A stretch of DNA of 64,000 nt from Betaproteobacteria bacterium (GTDB lineage: Bacteria; Pseudomonadota; Gammaproteobacteria; Burkholderiales; Casimicrobiaceae), in NCBI GenBank assembly GCA_016192065.1, contig JACPUX010000002.1, positions 62,001 to 126,000 of the forward strand. Reading direction: 5' to 3'. Of the stretch, positions 1 to 7,274 are shown piece by piece; positions within the stretch are counted from its first letter, which is position 1, and the number at the start of each line of letters is the position of its first letter. The notes under the pieces are model-generated. The model was not told the origin of the DNA, searched no databases, and was given only the letters and a program-made list of their open reading frames with translations. Made by a program: the position numbers and the translations under genes.

Positions 1-1
1 T

Positions 2-628
2 ATTCGCGCCAAGCTGCATCCGGCGCGGCAATCCCCCGCGGCTTTGGCACTGGACGTTTTGGGGCTGCCGGTGCTGGTGCTGGCGCGGGATGCGCGCTTG
101 CTGTTCGCCAATGCGGCCGCGGCGGAGTTGCTGACCCAGGGGGGTGTCGTGAGCTTACGCCTCGGTCGCCTGGTGCTGGCCGACGGCACGGGGCAGCGGG
201 AGCTCGATGAACTCCTCGCCCACGCAAACACGGGCTTTCGGCAAATGGCGCCGCGGTCTTGCAGCCTGGCGCTGGGCAACCCGCTGGCGGGTGGTTTGGT
301 GTTGAGTTTGATGCCGGTGGGGCGCTTGGCGCTCCAGGGCATGGTCGCCGGCGGCGCGGCAGCAATTGCTTTTCTAAGCCGAACCGACAGGCCCTTGCCG
401 CTCGACGCCGGCCTCGCGCGGGCCGTTTATGGCCTTACTTGGGCGGAAGCGGCCTTGGCGGTCGCGCTCGCGCAAGGGCAGTCCCTCGAACAGCATGCGA
501 CGACGCGCGGAGTTTCCATTCACACCGCGCGGTCGCAGTTGCGCTCGGTATTCGAGAAAACCGGCGTTTCACGGCAGAGTGAACTGATTCGGGCTTTGTT
601 GGCGGTGGCGGTGCCGCTGCTGCGCTAG
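2..628 (+). CDS. LuxR-family transcriptional regulator, 5' part cut by the window edge
   Basis: The reading frame is open from the first bases of the window, so the gene starts upstream and only its last ~208 codons are visible. The last ~60 residues form a LuxR/GerE-type helix-turn-helix (TWAEAALAVALAQG, then VSIHTARSQLRSVFEKTGVS and SELIRALL), so the protein should bind DNA. The preceding part resembles the sensory region of the regulator at 844-1980 (VLVLARDARLLFANAAAAELL), suggesting paralogues. The amber stop lies inside the left edge of an inverted-repeat element, so that insertion may have set the exact C-terminus. The ligand is unknown. Confidence 0.75.
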   Translation: MRAKLHPARQSPAALALDVLGLPVLVLARDARLLFANAAAAELLTQGGVVSLRLGRLVLADGTGQRELDELLAHANTGFRQMAPRSCSLALGNPLAGGLVLSLMPVGRLALQGMVAGGAAAIAFLSRTDRPLPLDAGLARAVYGLTWAEAALAVALAQGQSLEQHATTRGVSIHTARSQLRSVFEKTGVSRQSELIRALLAVAVPLLR

Positions 629-792
629 TGTCTCAACCCATAAGGTTCGCTATGTTCGACGCGTCCCGCAGCGCCGATGGCTTGGTCACTCATCCTCGCC
701 ATCGCTACGGCTATGGCTGCGGTTCGCGTCGCGCCCTCGGCGCGCGGATACGCGTCTCGGCAGGTACGCAAACTTATGGGTTGAGACACTAG
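625..792. mobile_element. MITE-like element with 20-bp perfect terminal inverted repeats
   Basis: Positions 625-644 and 773-792 are exact reverse complements (CTAGTGTCTCAACCCATAAG and its complement). The 168-bp unit has no coding capacity. Each end begins or finishes with CTAG, a palindrome that could be a 4-bp target duplication of the kind made by some IS5-family elements; because CTAG is its own complement it could equally be part of the inverted repeat. It sits between two convergent genes and could also act as a two-way terminator. No transposase is in the window, so mobilisation would be in trans. Calling it a MITE is inference. Confidence 0.6.
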
Positions 793-843
793 GTGCTCCG
801 CGACCGATCGGGCCGTTGATCAGCGCACGATCGGTAAGCCCCT

Positions 844-1980
844 TCAGTCGAAGCGCAAGGCCGCCAGCAAGCCGTTATTGATGAGTGCGACCAGCTCGGC
901 TTGCCGCCGGACGCCGGTCTTATCAAAGATGGCGCGCAATTGGCTGCGCACTGTATGCACGGATATGGCATGCCGTTCGGCTAGGTCTTTGGCGCTGAGG
1001 CCTTCGACCAGACCCCGCGCGAGGCGCGTTTCGGCGGGCGTGAGGTGATAGCTGGCGGCGACGCGCTGCCAGGGTACATTGCCGCCGCAGCGTTCGGAAA
1101 TGAACACCGCGGCGCAGGCGGCCGGTGCGGCCAGCTCCGGGGCGAGACGCTCACGCGCCAGGGGCGCCACCCAAACCTGGAGCGCATCGGGCTCGGCGCC
1201 AAAACGCGCTTCGCCTTCGCCATCGAGTCCGTCGCCGATGGCAGTGAGCGCGGCGGCGGCGACCATGCCCTGCAAACGCCCGGTGTCTTCGGGTTTGGCC
1301 AGTTCCAGGGCTCCCGGCCCGAGCTTCAAGCCGCAGCGTCCTTGCAAGGCCTCGGCGGCGCGATTGACGAAAAACGGCCGTGCGGCGGTGTCAGCGAGTA
1401 TAACGCCCACCCGCAGGCGGTCGAGCGCGGCACAGACCAAGGTTTCGTAGTGCTTGGCCTCGGCGAGGCGCAGGTGCATTTGCACGGCACGTGCGACGTG
1501 CGGGAGGATGCGTTCGAGAAGTTTGATGTCATCGCTACTGAACGGTCCGGCGCGTCGGCCGCGCTGAAACCCGGTTTGGATGGTGCCATTGCGATCGCGG
1601 GCCAGTGTGCTGCCGACGAGGTGAATCTTGTCCTGCGGCTTGGCGAAGTCGTTGTACCACTCGCTGCGTTCGTGTTCACGCGGGTCGACGACCAATTCAC
1701 CGCGCCGGATCCCTCCCGCCGGCAAGAGGTCGTAGTGGCGTTGATAGGGATCGAGTTTGCAGAAATGCTCGCGATAGGCCTTGACCCAACATGCGTCGTA
1801 GTCCTGCGTGCAGATGTAGTTGACGCCGCCGCCCGGCAACTGCGCGCGTCGCAGCATCGCGCCGTTGGCGTCGACGGCGGCGGCGATTCGCTCCATCACT
1901 TGCGGCCAGCGCTGTGCATGCAGCGCGGCGTCGTAGAGATCGCCCACCAGACCCAAGGCTTTTGACTCGATGTCGGCCAC
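844..1980 (-). CDS. LuxR-family transcriptional regulator
   Basis: About 378 residues. The C-terminal ~65 residues are a LuxR-type helix-turn-helix (YHLTPAETRLARGLVEG, ISVHTVRSQLRAIFDKTGV, AELVALI). The N-terminal ~300 residues match no domain I can name with certainty but contain a PAS-like stretch (RVGVILADTAARPFFVNRAA). I chose the GTG at 1980 because an AGGGGG ribosome-binding site precedes it at good spacing; a start at 2073 would add 31 very basic residues and include a TTGACT -35-like element. It resembles the truncated regulator at the window start. Target genes are unknown. Confidence 0.75.
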   Translation of the reverse strand: MADIESKALGLVGDLYDAALHAQRWPQVMERIAAAVDANGAMLRRAQLPGGGVNYICTQDYDACWVKAYREHFCKLDPYQRHYDLLPAGGIRRGELVVDPREHERSEWYNDFAKPQDKIHLVGSTLARDRNGTIQTGFQRGRRAGPFSSDDIKLLERILPHVARAVQMHLRLAEAKHYETLVCAALDRLRVGVILADTAARPFFVNRAAEALQGRCGLKLGPGALELAKPEDTGRLQGMVAAAALTAIGDGLDGEGEARFGAEPDALQVWVAPLARERLAPELAAPAACAAVFISERCGGNVPWQRVAASYHLTPAETRLARGLVEGLSAKDLAERHAISVHTVRSQLRAIFDKTGVRRQAELVALINNGLLAALRFD

Positions 1981-2072
1981 ACTGCCCCCTGTTTGTTTCT
2001 TTTTCCTTACCACTCGCCTGTGGCGGCGAGTCGTCATTCTGGCAAGAAAGTGCAGTCGGCGTACGCGATCCA

Positions 2073-2104
2073 AGTCAAGTTTTCGTGATGATGCGGCGCA
2101 TCAT
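2073..2104 (-). promoter_or_regulatory. Possible promoter -35 and operator dyad of the LuxR-type gene
   Basis: On the minus strand a TTGACT hexamer lies at 2078-2073. Just upstream of it is a perfect dyad, ATGATGCG-G-CGCATCAT (2088-2104), similar in size to LuxR-family operators. No convincing -10 is seen at 16-18 bp, so this is suggestive only. It would fit autoregulation by the gene starting at 1980. Confidence 0.3.
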
Positions 2105-2131
2105 GATGACGGTCACTACTGCTCTCGCATG

Positions 2132-2221
2132 CGGGTGTCGGACGCGGCACCCGAAGCCTGGGATGGTGCCCACGCGTGGTGACTCGAACCACGCGCCCAC
2201 GGCGCGGGGGGCGCCGTGGGC
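2132..2221. other. Cluster of three perfect hairpins downstream of the LysM gene
   Basis: Three stems lie in 90 bp: CGGGTG/CACCCG (2132-2137 with 2148-2153), CGCGTGGT/ACCACGCG (2173-2180 with 2188-2195) and GCCCACGGCGC/GCGCCGTGGGC (2195-2205 with 2211-2221). The last begins 24 bases after the stop codon of the minus-strand LysM gene and may end or protect its mRNA, although no T-run follows. Confidence 0.45.
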
Positions 2222-2244
2222 CATGGGGCGGGCTTGGCGTTCGA

Positions 2245-2757
2245 TCAGAGCGGCGGGATGCGCAACACCTGGCCGGGGTAGATTTTGTCCGGGTGGGTCA
2301 ACATCGGCCGGTTGGCCTCGAAAATCGCCGGGTATTTGTTGGCGTCGGCATAGTGCTGCTTGGCGATGCGCGACAGTGTGTCGCCTTTGACGACGGTATA
2401 AAACACCGCCTCGGGCGCGCTTTGGTCGACGCTCATGTTGTTGTTGACCGAGGCCACACCTTGCACGTTGCCGCAGCAGAGCACGATTTTTTCTAGCGTG
2501 GGCTGGTCGGGCGCGACGCCGAAGACGGTGGCGACGGCGCTGGCGCCGTCAAAAGTGACGGTGAGTCCGGTAGCGCTGAGCCCCTGCTTGGCGACGTAAG
2601 CTTCGATGGCGTCCCCCATGGCGCGATTAGCGCGATCGACCTCGGCTTTTGCCGCGGCATCGTCCGGCGCGGCCTCGTTGGCGCTCTGGACGACCTCGAC
2701 ATCCTTTTTGCCAAAGAGCTTTTCGCCGGCTTCTTTGATGAAACTGAATAGACCCAT
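2245..2757 (-). CDS. kbp: BON/LysM domain protein (Kbp/YgaU-like)
   Basis: A 170-residue protein with the layout of E. coli Kbp (YgaU): a short N-terminal helix (MGLFSFIKEAGEKLFGKK), a BON domain at about 45-110 and a C-terminal LysM domain at about 118-168 (YTVVKGDTLSRIAKQHY, IYPGQVLRIPPL). E. coli Kbp is a cytoplasmic potassium-binding protein linked to osmotic stress; that role is carried over by homology. No signal peptide is visible. AAGGAG lies 7 bases before the ATG. Confidence 0.88.
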   Translation of the reverse strand: MGLFSFIKEAGEKLFGKKDVEVVQSANEAAPDDAAAKAEVDRANRAMGDAIEAYVAKQGLSATGLTVTFDGASAVATVFGVAPDQPTLEKIVLCCGNVQGVASVNNNMSVDQSAPEAVFYTVVKGDTLSRIAKQHYADANKYPAIFEANRPMLTHPDKIYPGQVLRIPPL

Positions 2758-2864
2758 GGTTGTTTCTCCTTAGGTTAGATGCACAAACGGCCTCGATTTG
2801 GTGGCGGGCGTGCAACGGGCTCTGCTCGGGCCGCGACCGCGTTGCGCTCAGGAATGCGTGTCCA

Positions 2865-3512
2865 TCATGCCACAGTGCTTTGCGGCGCGTCGATCACGCC
2901 GCCACTCGCCGCGAGCTGCCTGATCTGGGCCAGCTGCAAGCGCCCAAATAGCATGAGCCCGCCGAGGGAACCCAGCAAGGCAAGGAACATGTCGGATTGG
3001 GTGTCCCAGACGTCGCCCTGAGTGCCGAGAAATTCGTCCGCGCCCTGCCCCAGCGCGAGCGCCGCGGCCCATTCAATCAGCTCATAGACGGCGCTGACTG
3101 CCAGTGCCACGCAGATCGACAGAAATGCGGCCATGGCGAGGCTCTTGAGGTAACCCAGCCGCAGCAGAATTTCACGCGCCACCAGGGCGGGCACCAGGCC
3201 TTGCATGAAGTGGCCGAGTTTGTCATAGGGATTGCGCGCAAGACCCAGCCACTCCTTGACCCAAAAACCCGCCGGCACGTTGGCGTAGGTGTAAGCGCCG
3301 CCGATGATCAACACCACGGCATGGAAAGCGATCAGCCAATAGAGCACCGTGGTCAGCGGAAAACGCCGGTAGGTCACGCCCAGAACGGGCAAGGCGATGA
3401 AAACGGGAAGCGTTTCCATGAACCAAGTGAGGCGGTCGAAAGGTGCAATGGCGGACCAGGCGAGAACGAGCAGAACGAGTGTGCCGAGGGCAAGAGGGAG
3501 GCGAGCAGTCAT
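2865..3512 (-). CDS. DUF2238 (YjdF-like) inner-membrane protein
   Basis: A 215-residue, very hydrophobic protein with about six membrane segments. The central GHFMQGLVPALVAREILLR and AVYELIEWAAALALGQGADEFLGTQGDVWDTQSDM stretches are hallmarks of the DUF2238 family (E. coli YjdF), whose function is unknown. Conserved acidic and histidine residues near membrane ends are visible. It is transcribed in the same direction as the LysM gene 107 bp away, but a shared transcript is not evident. Confidence 0.82.
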   Translation of the reverse strand: MTARLPLALGTLVLLVLAWSAIAPFDRLTWFMETLPVFIALPVLGVTYRRFPLTTVLYWLIAFHAVVLIIGGAYTYANVPAGFWVKEWLGLARNPYDKLGHFMQGLVPALVAREILLRLGYLKSLAMAAFLSICVALAVSAVYELIEWAAALALGQGADEFLGTQGDVWDTQSDMFLALLGSLGGLMLFGRLQLAQIRQLAASGGVIDAPQSTVA

Positions 3513-3704
3513 GACGTGGACGGACAGGATTGATGTTGGCGGGAGGCCGGCGGACGCATTTGTTTCGACGCGCGTATGATGCCGCGGGGTGGCGTTCGCG
3601 GGCGTTCAGTTGCCTGGCAGGCGGATCATACCCGAGGGCGCGGCCGGGCGAGAAGTCACCGATCCAAACCGATGGGCTGGCGTTTGCAGCGCCGTGGCAG
3701 GTGT

Positions 3705-3745
3705 ACGAAAAGGCTCGCGCCTGCCGGCGCTCCTACAAGGGCGGT
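3705..3745. repeat. REP-like palindromic repeat, copy 1
   Basis: Starts with ACGAAAAGGCTCGCGCCTG and continues into a CGCC-rich imperfect palindrome ending ..CTCCTACAAGGGCG. The same leader recurs at 3839. The GCGCCTG-GCCGGCGCTCCTAC style resembles extragenic REP elements of Pseudomonas- and Xanthomonas-like genomes. Confidence 0.5.
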
Positions 3746-3838
3746 GCGAACCGAAACGACGGCGGTCTGGCGTGCCTTTTTGTGGCGGCGGAAGCCGCGA
3801 TAGGGCGTTTGCCAACGCACGCGCCGCGTTTGTCGACC

Positions 3839-3880
3839 ACGAAAAGGCTCGCGCCTGTAGGCGTGCCTACAGGGGTGAGG
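3839..3880. repeat. REP-like palindromic repeat, copy 2
   Basis: Same 19-base leader as at 3705 (ACGAAAAGGCTCGCGCCTG), then a stem GCCTGTAGGC followed by GTGCCTACAGG. The two copies are 134 bp apart in the same orientation, just outside the island. Confidence 0.5.
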
Positions 3881-3946
3881 GTGTTCGGTCCGACCGGCGT
3901 CGCGGCCTCCTGGGATGGGGCCGAGAAGGCGGCAAAAAGCCGTTCA

Positions 3947-3982
3947 TTCATCGGCTTTGGCATTGGACTGGCGGAGAGGGTG
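3947..3982. repeat. Left attachment repeat (attL)
   Basis: Identical over 36 bp to 22218-22253. Its right end (GGCGGAGAGGGTG) is the complement of the last bases of tRNA-Ser, so it is the duplicated tRNA 3' tail left by integration. Confidence 0.9.
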
Positions 3983-4086
3983 TCCGCGTCGATAGTCTCC
4001 AGGCATTTCCGGCAAAGTACAATAATCGCTTGTTGCTCAATGCGTTAATCAGCGCATTCAGTCCAACACCATCCCCGGAAAGCCGC

Positions 4087-4114
4087 TAGAATCTACTCAT
4101 CTAGTGTGGGTAGA
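4087..4114 (+). promoter_or_regulatory. int: Likely integrase promoter -10 and dyad
   Basis: A TAGAAT -10 hexamer (4087-4092) is followed by an imperfect dyad (CTACTCAT-CTAG-TGTGGGTAG, 4094-4114) that would lie around the transcription start. Integrase or AlpA binding there is plausible but inferred. GGGGG precedes the ATG at 4129. Confidence 0.4.
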
Positions 4115-4128
4115 AATGGGGGTAGCTG

Positions 4129-5376
4129 ATGCCGCGCCTCGTTGCAAAGCTCTCACCGCTGGCGGTCAGCAAGTTCGTCAAACCGGGTTATTACGGCGAT
4201 GGCGCCGGGCTGTGGTTGCAGGTGTCGCCGTCGGGCTCGAAGAGCTGGATATTCCGCTTCACGCTCGCCGGCCGGCAGCGCGAGATGGGGCTGGGGGCGG
4301 TGCATACCGTCAACCTGACCGAGGCGCGGGCAAAGGCGAAGGAATGCCGCCAGTTGCTGCTCGACGGCCAGGACCCGCTCGAAGCGCGCAAGGCGACGCG
4401 GCTTGCCGAGACGCTGGAGCGCGCCAGGGCGATGACCTTCGACCAGTGCGCCTCGGCCTACATCAAGGCGCACCGCGCCGGCTGGAAGAACGCCAAGCAC
4501 GCCGACCAGTGGGAAAACACCCTCGCCACCTACGCCAGCCCCATCGTCGGCGCGCTGCCCGTCGCTGAAATCGACACGGCGCTGGTAGTCAAGGTGCTGG
4601 GGCCAGTCTGGGAAACCAAGACCGAAACCGCCACGCGCCTGCGCGGGCGCATCGAGAAGATTCTGGATTGGGCCACCGTCAGCAAGTACCGCCTGGGCGA
4701 GAATCCCGCCCGCTGGCGCGGCCACCTGGACAAGCTGCTCGCCAATCCCAACAAGGTCGCCAAGGTCGCGCATCACCCCGCCCTGCCCTGGCGCGACATG
4801 GGTACGTTTATGGAAGCGCTACGCGCGCAGGAGGGCGTCGCCGCCCGCGCCCTGGAATTCGCCATCCTCGCCGCCGCCCGTTCCGGCGAAGTGCGAGGCG
4901 CCACCTGGGCGGAAATCGACCTCGACGCCCGCCTGTGGATCGTGCCGGCCGAGCGCATGAAGGCCAAGAAGGAGCACCGCGTCCCCCTTTCCAAGCGGGC
5001 CGTCGCGCTGCTCAAGAAGCTGCCGCGCGAGGGCGATCTGGTCTTCCCCGGCGCCAGGGAAGGGAAGGCGCTCTCCGACATGAGCCTGACCGCCGTCCTG
5101 CGGCGCATGCAGCGCGCCGACATCACGGTGCACGGCTTCCGCTCCACCTTCCGCGACTGGTGCGCGGAATCGACCGGCTTTCCGCGCGAAGTCTGCGAGC
5201 ACGCCCTGGCGCACAGCCTGCCCGACAAGGTGGAAGCCGCCTACCGGCGCGGCGACCTGCTCGACAAGCGCATCCTGCTCATGCAGGCATGGGCGGACTA
5301 CTGCGCGCAGCCGGCGACGGCGGCCAAGGTGACGCCGATTCGCGGCAAGCGCAAGACCGGCGGGCGCTCAGCCTGA
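4129..5376 (+). CDS. int: Tyrosine recombinase, P4-type integrase
   Basis: A 415-residue integrase with the N-terminal DUF4102 arm-binding domain (about 1-90, LSPLAVSKFVKPGYYGDGAGLWLQ), a SAM-like core-binding domain (about 100-190) and the catalytic domain. Catalytic residues are visible: R251 (AARSGEVRG), H335-x-x-R338 (HGFRSTFRDW), H362 and the nucleophile Y372 (VEAAYRRGD). It lies just inside attL, the usual place for P4-type enzymes that use tRNA 3' ends. Its stop overlaps the convergent abiEii stop by 9 bp. No separate excisionase is obvious; the AlpA-like protein may do that job. Confidence 0.95.
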   Translation: MPRLVAKLSPLAVSKFVKPGYYGDGAGLWLQVSPSGSKSWIFRFTLAGRQREMGLGAVHTVNLTEARAKAKECRQLLLDGQDPLEARKATRLAETLERARAMTFDQCASAYIKAHRAGWKNAKHADQWENTLATYASPIVGALPVAEIDTALVVKVLGPVWETKTETATRLRGRIEKILDWATVSKYRLGENPARWRGHLDKLLANPNKVAKVAHHPALPWRDMGTFMEALRAQEGVAARALEFAILAAARSGEVRGATWAEIDLDARLWIVPAERMKAKKEHRVPLSKRAVALLKKLPREGDLVFPGAREGKALSDMSLTAVLRRMQRADITVHGFRSTFRDWCAESTGFPREVCEHALAHSLPDKVEAAYRRGDLLDKRILLMQAWADYCAQPATAAKVTPIRGKRKTGGRSA

Positions 5377-6384
5377 CGCAGCACCCTCGGCGCCGAGCGC
5401 GTTGATCTCCTGCTCCAGCACCCGCAGGCGGGCGAGGATGTCGCCGAACGCCGGCACCGCGCCGAAGATCATGTTCGTCATGGCCCGGTAATCGGCCTCG
5501 ACCGCCGCCAGCACCTGCCCCCGCGGCACCAGCCGTAGGCGGCCGGGAACCGCCAGGTCGTAGCGCGCCCAGCCGCGCGGATAGAACCGCTGCTTGAACG
5601 TCACCACATCGGCGAGCAGGGCCAGGTCGGCGAGCGCGGCATCCTTGACCGGCGCGTCGGCCATCCGCGCCAGGTCGTAGTAGTGGCGCGAATAGCGCGG
5701 CGGCTGCGGGTTGCCTTCGGGCCGGTACGCCTCGTGATGCAGGATGGTCGCCTTCTCCCAGAAGGTCCGCTCCGCCCGGATCACCCGCACGCGGCATTCC
5801 CGCCGTTCGAACACCTGGGGAAACGCCTCGGCGGCATAGCAGCCGATCATCCGGTCCTCATGGGGCAGCCAGGCCGCCAGCGGCCCGATCTCCAGCCGCA
5901 GCTCGGGCCGCAGGTAGCGGTCAGGGAAGGCCGCCGGATAGCGGATGTCGATGACATGGGGATCGTCCCCGGCGATGGCGCACTGGCACGCCTCCCCCAG
6001 GGCGGCGGCCACGCGCTCCAGCAGCGCACCGGCGATGTACGCCTGCGCCTGTTCGTTGATCGCGGCGTTGAGCTTCTCCTGCCGCGCCTTGGAACGCGCG
6101 GCCATGGGGTCCTCATTTCCCGACACCGCGCTCAGCACGCGCCAGTCCAGGATCAGGTCGATGTCCTCGGAAAACCGCTCGATCAGCCGATAGACCTTGG
6201 ACAGGCTGGTACCGCCCTTGAACATCAGCAGGCGCGCCAGCTCGGCGTCGGCGAACAGGCGATCCAGCACCCAGGTGACCCAGAAATCCTTTTCCGCCAC
6301 CGCCGGCGTCGTCCGCATGCGCGCGGCGGTCTCGGCGAACAGCGCCGCGCGCTCGGCGGCGGGCAGGCGAGCTACGCCCTCCAT
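5368..6384 (-). CDS. abiEii: AbiEii-type nucleotidyltransferase toxin
   Basis: A 338-residue protein of the AbiEii/DUF1814 family, the toxin of type IV toxin-antitoxin and abortive-infection systems. It carries the polymerase-beta-like nucleotidyltransferase signature: KGGTSLSKVYRLIERFSED followed by the metal-binding DID. Family members modify RNA with nucleotides and halt growth after phage infection. The start at 6384 overlaps the antitoxin stop as ATGA, showing translational coupling. A longer upstream frame exists but runs through the antitoxin gene and is rejected. Confidence 0.88.
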   Translation of the reverse strand: MEGVARLPAAERAALFAETAARMRTTPAVAEKDFWVTWVLDRLFADAELARLLMFKGGTSLSKVYRLIERFSEDIDLILDWRVLSAVSGNEDPMAARSKARQEKLNAAINEQAQAYIAGALLERVAAALGEACQCAIAGDDPHVIDIRYPAAFPDRYLRPELRLEIGPLAAWLPHEDRMIGCYAAEAFPQVFERRECRVRVIRAERTFWEKATILHHEAYRPEGNPQPPRYSRHYYDLARMADAPVKDAALADLALLADVVTFKQRFYPRGWARYDLAVPGRLRLVPRGQVLAAVEADYRAMTNMIFGAVPAFGDILARLRVLEQEINALGAEGAASG

Positions 6385-7007
6385 CAGCCGCGCCCCTCGG
6401 GTTCGCCATCTTCCCGGCAAACCTGCTTCACGATCTCGTAAATCCAGCCGGTCGCCATGCGGGTGTCGCGCAGCACGCGCGCGCGCAGCTTCGGCTCCAG
6501 CCATTGCCGCAGCTTGCCGACCGCCGCCGCGTCGACATGCTCCTTGCCCAGCGCCTTGATCGCCTGCACCAGCAGGCCGCTTTCGCGCAGCTTGAACCCC
6601 GTGTCCTTCAACGCAGACTTGCGGAAGGCGAGAAGCTGCGGGCCGACGGCATATTGCCGGCCGGGGCCGTCCGAGAGATAGAGCCACTTGCCCGGCACCT
6701 GGGTGGAAAGCCCGAGCAGGTTCAGCGCCGTGTCGCCCGAAGGCAGGATGCGCCAGTTGAACTTGCGCGCCAGCGCCTGGGCCACCTGGTCGATGTCCGG
6801 GCTCAGCGGCCCCAGCAGTTCGCTATGGCGCGGGTAGTCATAAACGCCGTGGCAGACCCGGCGGATCGTGCCCGCCCGTGCCAGCCCGGAAAGCGCCTGA
6901 TGGATGTTCGCCTCGCCGAATCCGGCCACGAAATCGGTCTTGGTGAAAGCCCACCCCCTGCCGCGCCCGTATATCCGCGAAAGTATTTGTTGCTCAATTG
7001 GTTGCAT
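6384..7007 (-). CDS. abiEi: AbiEi-type antitoxin (DUF6088-like winged helix)
   Basis: A 207-residue protein with an N-terminal winged-helix region (IEQQILSRIYGRGRGWAFTKTDF, HQALSGLARAGTIRRVCHGVYDYP) and a C-terminal antitoxin-like region. In AbiE systems this protein represses its own promoter and keeps AbiEii in check. It is encoded directly upstream of abiEii with an ATGA overlap. An inverted repeat (7027-7056) lies in its promoter region. Confidence 0.85.
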   Translation of the reverse strand: MQPIEQQILSRIYGRGRGWAFTKTDFVAGFGEANIHQALSGLARAGTIRRVCHGVYDYPRHSELLGPLSPDIDQVAQALARKFNWRILPSGDTALNLLGLSTQVPGKWLYLSDGPGRQYAVGPQLLAFRKSALKDTGFKLRESGLLVQAIKALGKEHVDAAAVGKLRQWLEPKLRARVLRDTRMATGWIYEIVKQVCREDGEPEGRG

Positions 7008-7026
7008 GCTGAACGCCGGATGACTC

Positions 7027-7056
7027 TTTCAGGAAAACAGTATTGATTTGCTGAAA
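7027..7056 (-). promoter_or_regulatory. Possible AbiEi operator
   Basis: Inverted half-sites TTTCAG (7027-7032) and CTGAAA (7051-7056) are spaced 18 bp apart, 20 bp upstream of the abiEi start. AbiEi proteins bind inverted repeats in their own promoters, so this is a reasonable operator candidate. Confidence 0.35.
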
Positions 7057-7121
7057 ATAGCACGGCCCGGCGCGGGGCGCCATGAAAACCTTTTGCCCGC
7101 GATGAACGCGGGGGCGGAGCC

Positions 7122-7130
7122 TGCTATGAT
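7122..7130 (+). promoter_or_regulatory. Extended -10 promoter of the small RNA
   Basis: TGCTATGAT is an extended -10 element (TGn plus TATGAT at 7125-7130). No clear -35 is present, which extended -10 promoters tolerate. It predicts a transcript start near 7137. Confidence 0.5.
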
Positions 7131-7136
7131 GGCCTC

Positions 7137-7237
7137 GTATCCGGCGCAAGCCGGTCGTCGAACGGGGGCAACCCTGGCGACACAACCTGCCGAAAGGCAG
7201 CCCAGCGGCCACCATTGAGTGGCCGCTGTCATTTTTC
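7137..7237 (+). ncRNA. Structured small RNA convergent with the RNase-H-fold-like gene
   Basis: About 100 nt, with four potential hairpins in series: CCGGC-GCAA-GCCGG (7141-7154, GNRA loop), a GTCG/CGAC-closed element with an inner GGG/CCC stem (7157-7181), CTGCC-GAAA-GGCAG (7187-7200, GNRA loop) and a 9-bp terminator stem (7204-7227) followed by five T. GNRA loops appear only when read on the plus strand, matching promoter and terminator orientation. No open frame of note is inside. The RNA ends 38 bp before the stop codon of the convergent gene at 7275-8054. The RNA family is not identified. Confidence 0.65.
7204..7236 (+). terminator. Rho-independent terminator of the small RNA
   Basis: Perfect 9-bp stem AGCGGCCAC/GTGGCCGCT with a 6-nt loop, followed by GTCA and five T on the plus strand. 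Confidence 0.8.
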
Positions 7238-7274
7238 GAGCGCCGCATCGTCGCCGTCTCGCCAGCGCCGACTT

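Larger units (their letters stand above)
3513..4128. other. Gene-free stretch: REP-like repeats, left island junction, integrase promoter
   Basis: No convincing gene. It contains two REP-like sequences (3705-3745, 3839-3880), a terminator-like hairpin (3936-3958), the left attachment repeat (3947-3982) and, inside the island, the integrase promoter region. Confidence 0.6.

Noticed and set aside
7137-7237. Reading the small RNA on the minus strand
   Set aside because: The T-run, promoter and GNRA loops all point to the plus strand; the minus strand has no terminator tract.
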